Assembly: GCF_002088975.1 (NCBI RefSeq)
Contig: NZ_NCST01000116.1
Location: 1 to 64,000, forward strand
Direction: 5' to 3'
Source: Henriciella aquimarina
GTDB taxonomy: Bacteria; Pseudomonadota; Alphaproteobacteria; Caulobacterales; Hyphomonadaceae
DNA: 64,000 nucleotides
Below, piece by piece: positions 17,341 to 26,562 of this stretch. The notes below the pieces were generated by a model. It had not been told where the DNA came from. It made no database searches and saw only the letters and a list, made by a program, of their open reading frames with translations. Positions within the stretch are counted from its first letter, which is position 1. Each line of letters opens with the position of its first letter. The position numbers and the translations under genes were made by a program.

Positions 17341-18452
17341 TGTCCCTCGCCGATTTCGGAAGCAAGCTCGTTGCCGCTCTACCCCCCGAGGCAGCCCACA
17401 AGGCCACCATCAAAAGCCTTAGACTTGGTGTCGGTCTCCCGCGGATCAGCCCGATCCAGTGGAACACACCGGTCAAGCTGCCACACGCCAATTTGCAGCT
17501 CTTCAATCCGGTCGGTCTCGCCGCCGGCTTCGACAAGAATGCCGAAGTTTTCGAACAGATGCTGCGCTTCGGGTTCGGCTTTGTCGAGTGCGGCACGGTT
17601 ACGCCGCGACCGCAGGAGGGCAATCCAAAGCCGCGCCTGTTCCGCCTGCCCGAGGATGAAGCCGTCATCAACCGGATGGGCTTCAACAATGACGGGCTGC
17701 GCGCCTTCACCGCCCGCATTCGTAAAGCCTCCAGCCGTCTCTCCCCGATCGGAGCCAATGTCGGGGCCAACAAGGACAGCGAAGACCGGATCGGCGACTA
17801 TGAGGCCGGGATCGAGGCCGTCTATCCCTATGCCCGCTACATCACAATCAATATCTCTTCGCCCAACACACCGGGCCTGCGTGGGCTACAGGACAAAGGC
17901 GCGCTGGAAGAACTTCTGGAGCGTTGCGGCACAGCCCGAAACAGAGCCCAGGACGCCTATGCGCAAGAGTTGAAAGATGAGGGCCGCCTTGAGGAAGAAG
18001 ACTCGAAACCGGTCTTCCTGAAGCTTGCGCCGGATCTCGACGAACGGGCCATTCGCGATGTCATAGAAGTCGTTCGCGGACCCGGTCATTGGCTCGCCGG
18101 GCTGATCATCTCAAACACGACGCTTGAGCGGCCAGAGAGCCTGCAGAATGCGCACAAGTCCGAAGCCGGCGGGCTCTCCGGGGCTCCGCTTTTCGAGCTT
18201 TCGACAGAAGTCCTGCGCGCCATCGCCTCAGAACTATTGGGTGAGTTCGACCTGATCGGCGCCGGCGGCATCGCGAGCGGCGCGGATGCCTATGCAAAGA
18301 TCCGGGCCGGGGCTCATGCCGTCCAGCTCTACTCCGCGCTGGTCTATCACGGGCCGGGCCTGGTGGCCGACATCAACCGCGAACTGGCCGCCCTGCTCTA
18401 TGCCGATGGCTTCACGAGTGTGGAGCAGGCTGTGGGGGCGGCGTTCCGCTAA
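17340..18452 (+). CDS. pyrD: Quinone-dependent dihydroorotate dehydrogenase
   Basis: This 370-residue class 2 enzyme oxidises dihydroorotate to orotate in pyrimidine synthesis and passes electrons to membrane quinone. Landmarks: LFNPVGLAAGFDKNAEVF, FVECGTVTPRPQEGNPKPRL, INRMGFNND, and ISSPNTPGLRGLQ, where the catalytic serine of class 2 lies; FMN-binding GAGGIASGADAYAKIRAGA is near the end. The ATG overlaps the DUF952 stop. A long N-terminal amphipathic segment suits membrane attachment. Its 3' end overlaps the convergent MATE gene by 41 bases. Confidence 0.96.
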   Translation: MSLADFGSKLVAALPPEAAHKATIKSLRLGVGLPRISPIQWNTPVKLPHANLQLFNPVGLAAGFDKNAEVFEQMLRFGFGFVECGTVTPRPQEGNPKPRLFRLPEDEAVINRMGFNNDGLRAFTARIRKASSRLSPIGANVGANKDSEDRIGDYEAGIEAVYPYARYITINISSPNTPGLRGLQDKGALEELLERCGTARNRAQDAYAQELKDEGRLEEEDSKPVFLKLAPDLDERAIRDVIEVVRGPGHWLAGLIISNTTLERPESLQNAHKSEAGGLSGAPLFELSTEVLRAIASELLGEFDLIGAGGIASGADAYAKIRAGAHAVQLYSALVYHGPGLVADINRELAALLYADGFTSVEQAVGAAFR

Positions 18453-19743
18453 CCGTCTGGCGGATGAGCGAGGGCAGGTAAACGCCTAACGCGACCGCCC
18501 GCCAGACATACATGGTCAGGAAGGCCGACCAGACCCCGGTATTTCCGAAAGCGGGACGCAGGAGAAAGTCGGTTCCGACATAAAGCAGGCATGCGGCCAC
18601 TCCGGCATTCCTCAGTGCACGCCCCTGCGTGGCCCCGAGAAAGAAGCCATCCAGTTGCCAGCTGGGCAGTCCGATCAGCGGGATAAGCGCGCAGAAGGGC
18701 AGATAGCTCTGCGCAATGGCACGCGCCTCGGCATCAGAGACAAAGCTCTGGATGATCCAGCCGCCCGCCGTGAAATAGGCCAGCGAGATCAGCGCCCCGA
18801 ACAGGAACGCCATCTCTGTCGTCAACCGCATGGCCCGCATCAGCCGGGCCCTGTTCCTGGCGCCAAAGGCCTCGCCGATTTCCTTTTCGGCAACGAAGGC
18901 GAAGCCGTCGAGCACGAAAGCCGAGACACTGACGAATTGCAGGAGCACCTCGTTGCCGGCCAGCGTCGCGGTCCCGAGGCTCGCCCCGGCATTCACGAAC
19001 CAGGCAAAGCAGAACAGTAGCGCAAGCGTCCGTACCAGGATGTCGCGATTGGCGTTAATGAGCGCGGCGATCCGGGCGCGGTCGAAGATCTGCCGGGAGC
19101 GTGTGAGCCCCCCGCGCACGAGGAAAAGCCCAAAGGCCAACGCCACCCATTCGGCTATGGCCGTGCCCGCGCCTATGCCCATCGGCCCCCAGCCGAGCCC
19201 CGCCACGAACCAGATGTCGAGCCCGGCATTCGTCCCGTTCATCACAATCTGGAAAGCGAGCAGCTGGCCGGTCCGCCCGGTGCCTAGCAGCCAGCCGGTG
19301 ATGCCATAGCCCATCAGCACGGCCGGCGCGCCCCAGACGCGGGCATTGAAATACTCCACCGCCAGCGTCTTCACCTCTTCGCTTGCCGCAAAGGGCTGGA
19401 AGACGATGAGCCTGAGCAGCGGCGACAGGATGAGAATGGCAAGTCCGAGTGCCCCACCGAGCAGCAAGGCCCGCTGCAGGACGGAGTGGACTTCGATCCG
19501 GTCTTCCGCCCCCGCGGCCTGCGCGGTCAGCCCGGTCGTCGACATGCGCAGGAAGCCGAACGCCCAGTACAGGAAGTTCATCACGACAGCGGCTACACCC
19601 ACGGCACCTAGGTCGAACTTGGTACCGTAAAGGCCCATAACAGCTGTATCGACCACGCCCGTCGAGGCGGTCGCGGCCTGCGCCAGCATGACCGGCGCGG
19701 ACAGCGCCAGGACCTTCGATCGGGTGAGCGTCGGGTTCGTCAT
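18412..19743 (-). CDS. MATE-family efflux transporter (DinF-like)
   Basis: A 443-residue polytopic protein with about twelve membrane helices and the MATE pattern: SAPVMLAQAATASTGVVDTAVMG at the start, NGTNAGLDIWFVAGLGWGPMGIGAGTAIAEW around residue 185, and a second homologous half with FVAEKEIGEAFGARN. MATE proteins export cationic compounds using Na+ or H+; this DinF-like branch has no defined substrate. The last 13 codons lie over the 3' end of pyrD. Confidence 0.85.
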   Translation of the reverse strand: MTNPTLTRSKVLALSAPVMLAQAATASTGVVDTAVMGLYGTKFDLGAVGVAAVVMNFLYWAFGFLRMSTTGLTAQAAGAEDRIEVHSVLQRALLLGGALGLAILILSPLLRLIVFQPFAASEEVKTLAVEYFNARVWGAPAVLMGYGITGWLLGTGRTGQLLAFQIVMNGTNAGLDIWFVAGLGWGPMGIGAGTAIAEWVALAFGLFLVRGGLTRSRQIFDRARIAALINANRDILVRTLALLFCFAWFVNAGASLGTATLAGNEVLLQFVSVSAFVLDGFAFVAEKEIGEAFGARNRARLMRAMRLTTEMAFLFGALISLAYFTAGGWIIQSFVSDAEARAIAQSYLPFCALIPLIGLPSWQLDGFFLGATQGRALRNAGVAACLLYVGTDFLLRPAFGNTGVWSAFLTMYVWRAVALGVYLPSLIRQTVSGTPPPQPAPHS

Positions 19744-19806
19744 CCGCCCCGCTTATTCGGCGCCGCCGCGCTTGACAATCGGTCGCGAGAGGGCACCTCC
19801 CCCGGA

Positions 19807-20706
19807 ATGTCCCTGCCGATTGTCCACCATCCAGATTATGACGCCGAGAGCGTCCCGGACAGCCACCGTTTCCCGATGCGCAAATATTCGCTCATCGCCG
19901 AACTGCTGCGCGAGCGCGGGGAGCGCTTCATCGTTCCGGCCCATGCCCCGGAGCCCTGGCTGCATCTCGCCCATGACCCGGCTTATGTGACGGCCGTGCT
20001 CACCTCTTCGGTCGATGCGAAGACGACCCGCCGGATCGGGTTCGAGATGACCCCGGCCATCGCAGCCCGGACGCGCGCTTCGGTTGGCGGCACCTGCCTG
20101 GCGACACGTCTTGCACTGGACCACGGGGCCGCCGTCAGCCTCGCCGGCGGCAGCCATCATGCGCATTATGAAGGTGGGGCGGGCTTCTGCGTGTTTAACG
20201 ATGTCGCCGTCGCCGCCCAGGTCGCGCTGGAAGAAGGCCTCGCCCGCCGGGTCGCCATAATCGACTGCGACGTTCATCATGGCGATGGCACGGCCAGCAT
20301 CTTCGCCGATGATCCCCGCATTTTTACCGCTTCTCTGCATTGCGAAGACAACTGGCCACGAGAGAAACCGCCGTCCGACCTTGATGCCGGGCTGCCTAAA
20401 GGCACGGGCGACGAAGCCTACCTTACTGCTCTGGAAACGATGCTGGGCAATGTCTTCGCCAAGATCACTCCGGACCTTGTTTTCTACAATGCCGGGGTCG
20501 ACCCGCATGCCGAAGACCGGCTGGGCCATCTTGAGCTTTCCGACGATGGACTCAAAACACGCGACCGGATGGTCGCCGAGGCCTTTTCCAGCCGCGGCAT
20601 AGCGCTCACCGGCGTGCTCGGAGGCGGCTATTCGAAGGATGCCCGTGCCGTCGCCCGCCGGCACACCTTCATGGTCGATGCCTTGCAGGCGCTTGTGGCT
20701 GCCTGA
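19807..20706 (+). CDS. Histone-deacetylase-superfamily protein
   Basis: The 299-residue protein has the arginase/deacetylase fold signature of bacterial acetoin-utilisation-like or acetylpolyamine amidohydrolases: GGSHHAHYEGGAGFCVFNDV (histidine pair), IIDCDVHHGDGTA (zinc ligands D and H), NAGVDPHAEDRLGHL (second zinc Asp), and the final LGGGYSKD. It should remove acyl groups from lysine or polyamines. It starts 63 bases from the divergent MATE gene and is followed 91 bases later by recQ. Confidence 0.88.
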   Translation: MSLPIVHHPDYDAESVPDSHRFPMRKYSLIAELLRERGERFIVPAHAPEPWLHLAHDPAYVTAVLTSSVDAKTTRRIGFEMTPAIAARTRASVGGTCLATRLALDHGAAVSLAGGSHHAHYEGGAGFCVFNDVAVAAQVALEEGLARRVAIIDCDVHHGDGTASIFADDPRIFTASLHCEDNWPREKPPSDLDAGLPKGTGDEAYLTALETMLGNVFAKITPDLVFYNAGVDPHAEDRLGHLELSDDGLKTRDRMVAEAFSSRGIALTGVLGGGYSKDARAVARRHTFMVDALQALVAA

Positions 20707-20797
20707 ACGACACCGCCGAGGACGGACCGCCGGTAATTGCAGACATGTCCCGGCTCGGCCATTGCCGGAAGTCCCCGACTCCCGGCACACAGGCCTC

Positions 20798-22639
20798 ATG
20801 AGCGCCGCCCTGAAACCTGCCCCGGACGAAAGCCCGCTTGATATCCTTCAGCGCATCTACGGGTATGAGGCGTTTCGCGGCCTTCAGCCCGATGTGATCG
20901 ACGATGCCATGGCAGGCCGCGATGTGCTGGCCGTTCTGCCAACCGGCGGCGGCAAGTCACTCTGCTATCAGATCCCGGCCATGCTGCGAGACGGTGTTGG
21001 CCTCGTCGTTTCCCCCCTGATCGCGCTCATGGCCGATCAGGTCGATGCGTTGAAAGCGCTGGGGGTACGCGCCGAGCGCCTCGATTCCTCCATGAGCTTT
21101 GAGGACAAGACCGAAGCGTTGAATGCGGCGGCGCGCGGGGAGATGGACCTGCTCTACCTGTCGCCGGAAGCTCTCTCGACCGGACTGGCGGGGCGGCTGG
21201 CCCAGCTTTCAATCTCGCTGATCGCCATCGACGAAGCGCACTGTGTCAGCCAGTGGGGCCATGATTTCCGCCCGGACTATCGCGCCCTCGGGCGGCTGAA
21301 GCAGCTTTTCCCCGATGTGCCGCGTATGGCCGTCACTGCCACGGCCGACGCACGCACACGCGACGACATTCTGGCCCAGCTCGACCTCACTGAGCCACAG
21401 ACGCATGTGGCGAGCTTTGACCGGCCAAACCTGACACTCGGCGCCGAACCGAAAGGTGGCACAAAGTCCGACCGGGTTCTTTCGCTGGTGAAGGCGCACA
21501 AGGGCGAGAGCGGCATCGTCTATGCCGCAACCCGTGACGGCACTGAGAAGCTGGCCGACGCGCTTGAGAAAGCCGGCATTCCGGCGCTTGCCTATCATGC
21601 CGGCCTCGACGCAGACGTGCGCGCTGAGCGCCAGCGCCGCTTCCTGCTGGAAGACGGGCTGACCATATGCGCCACGGTGGCTTTCGGCATGGGTGTAGAC
21701 AAGCCGGACGTGCGCTTCGTGATCCATGCCGACCCTCCGAAGACGCTGGAAGCCTATTGGCAGGAAGTCGGCCGGGCCGGACGGGACAGCAAACCCGCCG
21801 AGGGCTATGCGCTCTATGGCCCAGCGGACCTGCGCCGATCCATCAGCTGGACGGTCGAGAGCGATGCGGCTGAAGAGGTCAAACGCGTCCAGCTCAACAA
21901 GACACGCCAGCTCTATGCATTCTTTAATGGAACGGACTGCCGTCGCCAGGCTGTGCGCAAGTACTTTGGCGAGCGCGATGCCGAGCCTTGTGGAGAGTGC
22001 GACAATTGCCAGCGTGAGCCCGGCGACGGGTTCGATGCGACGCGCTTCGCGCAGATGGCCGTTTCAGCAGTGATCCGCTGCGGCCAGCGCATCGGGCGCG
22101 GACGCCTCATCATCCACCTGACCGGCTCGGCCCGCGACGGCTTCGATGAAGACCTCGCGCAGCTGTCGACCTATGGCATCGGAGCCGACCTGCCCAAAGC
22201 GGGCTGGAATGCCGTGTTCGATGAATTGCTCTTCTCCGGCCTTCTGGCCGAGGGCGGCGAGGTTATGCGACCGGTCATCGTCGTGCCGGATGCCGATGCG
22301 GCCAAGGCACTGTTCCGGGGTGAGCGCGAAGTCTGGCTGCGTGAGGATCCGACCGCACGCAAGACGCGCAAGCGCCGCCGCTCGGCTGCGGCCGACTTTT
22401 CCGGCGATCTGTCCGAGCGCGACCAGGCGCTCTTCGACGCCTTGCGCGCCTGGAGGCTGGAAACCGCCAAGGCCAAGGGGGTCCCACCCTATGTCATTTT
22501 CCACGACCGCACCCTGGCCGCCATCGCTCAGGAACGCCCGGCCGGCGAAGATGGCCTGCGCACAATCTCCGGCGTCGGCGAAAAGAAGGCCGGACGCTAT
22601 GCCTCAGAGATTGCACGGCTTGTTGCTGCGGCAGCTTGA
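20798..22639 (+). CDS. recQ: ATP-dependent DNA helicase RecQ
   Basis: This 613-residue 3'-5' helicase acts in recombination and replication repair. Helicase motifs are all present: LPTGGGKSLCYQIPA (I), IDEAHCVSQWGHDFRPDYR (II with the RecQ aromatic loop), MAVTATAD (III), and QEVGRAGRDSKPAEGYALYG (VI). A four-cysteine zinc region follows (CRRQAVRKYFGERDAEPCGE then CDNC), then the winged helix and a C-terminal HRDC domain. The ATG at 20798 gives the normal N-terminus; upstream starts overlap the previous gene. Confidence 0.95.
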   Translation: MSAALKPAPDESPLDILQRIYGYEAFRGLQPDVIDDAMAGRDVLAVLPTGGGKSLCYQIPAMLRDGVGLVVSPLIALMADQVDALKALGVRAERLDSSMSFEDKTEALNAAARGEMDLLYLSPEALSTGLAGRLAQLSISLIAIDEAHCVSQWGHDFRPDYRALGRLKQLFPDVPRMAVTATADARTRDDILAQLDLTEPQTHVASFDRPNLTLGAEPKGGTKSDRVLSLVKAHKGESGIVYAATRDGTEKLADALEKAGIPALAYHAGLDADVRAERQRRFLLEDGLTICATVAFGMGVDKPDVRFVIHADPPKTLEAYWQEVGRAGRDSKPAEGYALYGPADLRRSISWTVESDAAEEVKRVQLNKTRQLYAFFNGTDCRRQAVRKYFGERDAEPCGECDNCQREPGDGFDATRFAQMAVSAVIRCGQRIGRGRLIIHLTGSARDGFDEDLAQLSTYGIGADLPKAGWNAVFDELLFSGLLAEGGEVMRPVIVVPDADAAKALFRGEREVWLREDPTARKTRKRRRSAAADFSGDLSERDQALFDALRAWRLETAKAKGVPPYVIFHDRTLAAIAQERPAGEDGLRTISGVGEKKAGRYASEIARLVAAAA

Positions 22640-22712
22640 GCCGGAACCCTTGTCTTTATCGCCGGTTGGGCTTTCTTAGAGGGTAGACCTGCCAGCAGAC
22701 AAAGGGGGCTTG

Positions 22713-24266
22713 ATGCCCAGCCAGAGAACCAAGGCTTCCGTTATCGTGCGCAATGCGACGCTGGATGACGTGCCGAAAATCGCCGCGCTGGTGCTCAAGG
22801 TGTATGGCCGCCCCGCCGATGGCTATACGCCCGGCATGCTGCGCGGCCAGATATCGGCCTTTCCGGAAGGCCAGTTCCTGGTCGAATACGAAGGCGAAAT
22901 CGTCGGCTATGCCGCGAGTTTCCTCGTTGCTGAAGAGCTGGCAATGCAGCCGCATGACTGGATCGAGATTACAGGCAATGGCTATGCGGCGCGTCATGAC
23001 CCGGAGGGCGACTGGCTTTATGGCATGGAAGTCTGCGTCGATCCCGAAATCCGCCGCACGCGGATCGGCCAGCGGCTCTACAATGCACGCCAGCAGCTCT
23101 GTGAGGACTGGGAGCTGAAAGGCATTGTCTTTGGCGGGCGCATGCCTGGCTGGAAACGCCGCCGCAAACAGTATCCTGAGCCGGAAGACTATGTGGAGGC
23201 CGTCAAGGCACAGAAGATCACCGACCCGGTCATCCGCTATCATCTTCGCGCCGGGTTCGAGCCGATTGGCGTTCTTCGCAACTATCTCGAGGACGACAAG
23301 GATTCGGGCGGCCATGCGACACACATGGTCTGGCGCAACCCGTATGCCGAGGAGATCAAGCAACCGAACAAGGTCTCCTATTCCATGAAGGAGCGCGTGC
23401 GCGTCGGGACCGTCCAGGTGCAGATGCGCGCCGTCAAAAGCTTCGAAGAGTTCATGAGCAATGTCGAATATTTCGTCGATGTCTGCTCTGACAGGCGGGC
23501 CGATTTCGTCGTCTTCCCCGAGCTCTTCACGCTGCAACTCCTCGCCTTCGAGAAGCGCAAGCTTTCACCGGCTGAATCGATTGAGGCGCTGACCAAGTAT
23601 ACACCGCGCTTTATCAAGGAGATGCGTGACCTTGCCATCTCCTACAACATCAACATCATTGGCGGCTCCCACCCGACGCGCACTGATGACGGTGACATTC
23701 AGAACGTTGCCTATGTCTTCCTGCGCAACGGCTCGGTGCATGCGCAGGAGAAGGTACATCCGACGCCTGATGAGCGTCACTGGTGGAACATCAAGGGCGG
23801 CGACACGGTCGAGGTTATCCCGACCGATTGCGGACCGATCGGCGTACTGATCTGCTACGATTCAGAATTCCCTGAACTTGCTCGCCGCCTCACCGATGAG
23901 GGCGCGCGTATCTTGTTCACGCCCTTCTGCACGGACTCCCGGCAAGGGTATCTGCGGGTGCGCTATTGCTGTCATGCCCGCTGCATCGAAAACCAGCTCT
24001 ATGTCGTCACGTCTGGCTGTACCGGCAATCTGCCCAATGTCGAGAATATGGACATCAACTACGCCCAGTCAGCGATTTTGACGCCGTGCGATTATCCGTT
24101 CGCCCGTGAGGGCATTGCTGCCGAGATCACCGAGAATGTCGAGGCCGTCGTGATGGCCGATCTCGATATGTCGGACCTCTCCTTCGCGCGTTCCGAAGGC
24201 ACGGTGCGCAACCTTCGCGACCGGCGGTTTGACCTCTATCGCGTCGCCTGGAAACATGGCGGGTGA
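22713..24266 (+). CDS. Fused GNAT acetyltransferase and carbon-nitrogen hydrolase
   Basis: The 517-residue protein joins a GNAT domain (about 10-190, with GMEVCVDPEIRRTRIGQRLY as the acetyl-CoA loop) to a nitrilase-superfamily amidohydrolase (about 228-510). The hydrolase triad is visible: E270 in VFPELF, K347 in AQEKVHPTPDE, C381 in LICYDSEFPE. This arrangement is a known but uncharacterised two-domain family. It could acetylate and then hydrolyse, or condense, an amide; the substrate is unknown. The ATG at 22713 follows a purine-rich AAAGGGGG. Its stop overlaps the next gene (GTGA). Confidence 0.88.
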   Translation: MPSQRTKASVIVRNATLDDVPKIAALVLKVYGRPADGYTPGMLRGQISAFPEGQFLVEYEGEIVGYAASFLVAEELAMQPHDWIEITGNGYAARHDPEGDWLYGMEVCVDPEIRRTRIGQRLYNARQQLCEDWELKGIVFGGRMPGWKRRRKQYPEPEDYVEAVKAQKITDPVIRYHLRAGFEPIGVLRNYLEDDKDSGGHATHMVWRNPYAEEIKQPNKVSYSMKERVRVGTVQVQMRAVKSFEEFMSNVEYFVDVCSDRRADFVVFPELFTLQLLAFEKRKLSPAESIEALTKYTPRFIKEMRDLAISYNINIIGGSHPTRTDDGDIQNVAYVFLRNGSVHAQEKVHPTPDERHWWNIKGGDTVEVIPTDCGPIGVLICYDSEFPELARRLTDEGARILFTPFCTDSRQGYLRVRYCCHARCIENQLYVVTSGCTGNLPNVENMDINYAQSAILTPCDYPFAREGIAAEITENVEAVVMADLDMSDLSFARSEGTVRNLRDRRFDLYRVAWKHGG

Positions 24267-25570
24267 ACCTGCCGGCGCTCAGCGAAAACCGGCCATTGCG
24301 GCTGGGAAGTCTGATGCTGCTCTATGCCGCCCAGGGCGCTCCGGAAGGCCTGCTCTATATCGCGATCCCGGCCTGGTTTGCCGCCCAGGGCATTAGCGCA
24401 GAAGCGATTGCCGGCTATGTCGCAATCATCCTGCTGCCCTGGAGCTTCAAGCTTTTCAACGGCGTACTCATGGACCGCTTCACCTGGGCGCCGATGGGAC
24501 GAAAGCGGCCCTGGCTGATCCTCGCCCAACTGCTGCTGATCGCCAGCCTGATCTGGTTTTCCGGACTGAGCAGTCCGGGCGAAGCCCTCCCCTGGTTTGC
24601 CATTGCGGGCTTTGCGGTGAACTTTGCCGGGGCTTTCCAGGACGTCGCCATTGACGGCATGGCGATCGACATTCTGGGCGAGCATGAACGCGCGAGCGCG
24701 AATGGCCTGATGTGGGGCGGCAAGACGCTTGGCACGGCCGGCTTCGCCTTCCTCTCCGGCAAGCTGATCAGCGACGAGACAGGTCATGGCGTCGCCGCGA
24801 TTGCGACGGCAATTTTCGTCGGGCTCGTCATGCTGCTGCCGCTTCTTCTGCGCGAGCGGGCCGGTGAGAAGCTGCTGCCATGGACCGCCGGGCAGGCCGC
24901 GCCGGTTACGAAAGAGCGCCAGCTGACACGCTGGTGGCCGCTTCTGCGCAATGTCGTCTCGGCCATGCTGAGACCGGCCAGCCTGGCGCTTGGCGCCGGG
25001 ATCCTGATTGCGTTTGCCGCCTATGGCCTGAAGACCGCCTTTTCACCGACGCTTGCCGTTCAGGAGATTGGCTGGGAGCGCGAAATCTTCACCAATCGCG
25101 ATGCGACCGCAGACTTGGTGGGAGGGCTGTTCGGCATCTTCGTTTCGGGCTGGCTGGCCGACCGGGTCGGCCCGATGACCGCCCTCGGCGGCGCACTGGC
25201 GGGCATGGCCGTGCTTAATGGCACTGGCGTCCTTTTCTGGGAGGAAGGGAGCTTCTACTTCGCTTACCTCCTGGTCTACAGCGTATTCTTCGTGCTGATG
25301 TCGGTCTGCACCTATGCCATCGCGATGGGCCAGTCGCGCGGGACGGTCGCTGCGACTCACTTCTCCATCTTCATGGCGCTGCTAAATCTCGGGACCAGCT
25401 TCGGCGCCTCACGGCTCGAACAAGTCCGGGGCATGGGCGGCTATGAAGCCGCCTTTGCCATCTGCGCGGGCTTGAGCGTGATCGCTGTGGGCGCTTATCT
25501 CCTATCGGTGCGTTTGGACCAGCACAAAACGTCTTCATCCATTCTCGGCGACGAGGAAATGCGCCTGTAG
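24263..25570 (+). CDS. MFS transporter, AmpG-like
   Basis: This 435-residue protein has twelve predicted helices. The start LLYAAQGAPEGLLYIAIPAW and LPWSFKLFNGVLMDRFTW resemble the AmpG/PAT group of major facilitator proteins, which includes the anhydromuropeptide importer and acetyl-CoA carriers. The substrate is not determined. It begins with GTG overlapping the stop of the GNAT-nitrilase gene, so the two are coupled and the carrier may bring in or expel the hydrolase substrate. It overlaps the convergent thioesterase gene by 36 bases. Confidence 0.75.
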   Translation: MNLPALSENRPLRLGSLMLLYAAQGAPEGLLYIAIPAWFAAQGISAEAIAGYVAIILLPWSFKLFNGVLMDRFTWAPMGRKRPWLILAQLLLIASLIWFSGLSSPGEALPWFAIAGFAVNFAGAFQDVAIDGMAIDILGEHERASANGLMWGGKTLGTAGFAFLSGKLISDETGHGVAAIATAIFVGLVMLLPLLLRERAGEKLLPWTAGQAAPVTKERQLTRWWPLLRNVVSAMLRPASLALGAGILIAFAAYGLKTAFSPTLAVQEIGWEREIFTNRDATADLVGGLFGIFVSGWLADRVGPMTALGGALAGMAVLNGTGVLFWEEGSFYFAYLLVYSVFFVLMSVCTYAIAMGQSRGTVAATHFSIFMALLNLGTSFGASRLEQVRGMGGYEAAFAICAGLSVIAVGAYLLSVRLDQHKTSSSILGDEEMRL

Positions 25571-25948
25571 CGCTGCGACCGGCTTCTCCCGCTCGGCCTG
25601 CCAGGCTTCGGCGCGCACGCTAGCCATGCGCCGGCCCAGCTTGTGTACAATCGCCCGGGCATAGAGGTCTTCTCCCTTGGCCGAGCGCAGATAGTCGATC
25701 GTGATATTGATCGGCTTGGGCGGACGTGACAGCTCCGATTGCAGGAAGACCTGCGCCATTGCCGTGAGTTCCAGAAAGGCACCCGTGCAGCCGCCATGCA
25801 GGGCCTTGATGGCGGCATTGCCAATGAACTTATCCTGGAAAGGCAGAACGGTCGTCATCTCATCGCCCATGATCTCGCAGCGCAGGCCGAGATATTGCGC
25901 AAAGGGCGTGCGGTCGAGAAAGGCTTCAAGCTCTTCGGCACGGTTCAT
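25535..25948 (-). CDS. PaaI-family hotdog thioesterase (second gene)
   Basis: The 137-residue protein has the hotdog-fold signature of PaaI/YbgC-like acyl-CoA thioesterases: FIGNAAIKALHGGCTGAFLE, where the HGG loop precedes the central helix, and a PKPINITIDYLRSAKGEDLYA strand. It starts inside the stop codon of the preceding thioesterase gene (ATGA). Two related proteins made from coupled genes suggest a hetero-oligomer or sequential use. The acyl substrate is unknown. Confidence 0.8.
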   Translation of the reverse strand: MNRAEELEAFLDRTPFAQYLGLRCEIMGDEMTTVLPFQDKFIGNAAIKALHGGCTGAFLELTAMAQVFLQSELSRPPKPINITIDYLRSAKGEDLYARAIVHKLGRRMASVRAEAWQAEREKPVAALQAHFLVAENG

Positions 25949-26463
25949 GAGGAGCTTTCCCCCATCATCTTGCGGGCGTATTCGACAGCTTCATTGCCGC
26001 TGGCCCATTTGGAAATGTCATTCAGCGCAAAGGCGCCCGCGGCGGTCGCGATCACCTTCTCGCGGGTCTCGTGATAAGCCCAGGCATGTGTGAAAGCGAC
26101 GTTGCGCGTGAGGTGATAGCACTCGGCCTCGGCAAGGATGTCGCGTCCTTTTTCAGCGGGCCGCATATAATCGATGCGCAGATCTAGCGTGGCCATGGAT
26201 TTCGGCTCCCGCAGCGCGGTGTTCGCCGCGACCCCACAGAGATTGTCGAGGAGCGCGGTCAGAACACCGCCGTGAATGACCCCGGAATCCGGATCGCCGA
26301 CAAGATCCTCCCGCCACGCAACCTTGGCAAAAGCGCGCCCGCGCTCAATGCCGGTCAGCTCGAAGCCGAGCGCCTTGGCCCAAGGCACATTGTTCATGAT
26401 CTTGGGAGCGTTCTTGCGCATCAACTCGTAGAGAAGCGCATCCTTGTCATCCTCGTTCGACAT
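25945..26463 (-). CDS. PaaI-family hotdog thioesterase (first gene)
   Basis: The 172-residue protein carries DPDSGVIHGGVLTALLDNLC (catalytic loop and helix) and KSMATLDLRIDYMRPAEKGRDI, the standard PaaI hotdog motifs. A short N-terminal extension (residues 1-35, highly charged) precedes the fold. It is followed with a 4-base overlap by a second hotdog gene and is divergent from the flavin monooxygenase gene 99 bases away. Confidence 0.82.
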   Translation of the reverse strand: MSNEDDKDALLYELMRKNAPKIMNNVPWAKALGFELTGIERGRAFAKVAWREDLVGDPDSGVIHGGVLTALLDNLCGVAANTALREPKSMATLDLRIDYMRPAEKGRDILAEAECYHLTRNVAFTHAWAYHETREKVIATAAGAFALNDISKWASGNEAVEYARKMMGESSS

Positions 26464-26562
26464 TTATCTGTCCCGCTTCCGTTGGGTGAAATTGACGTTG
26501 CCGCAAGCGTCGATACCATCCTTCGGAGAGAGCGCAATGCATAGCGCTACGGGAGGATACAA

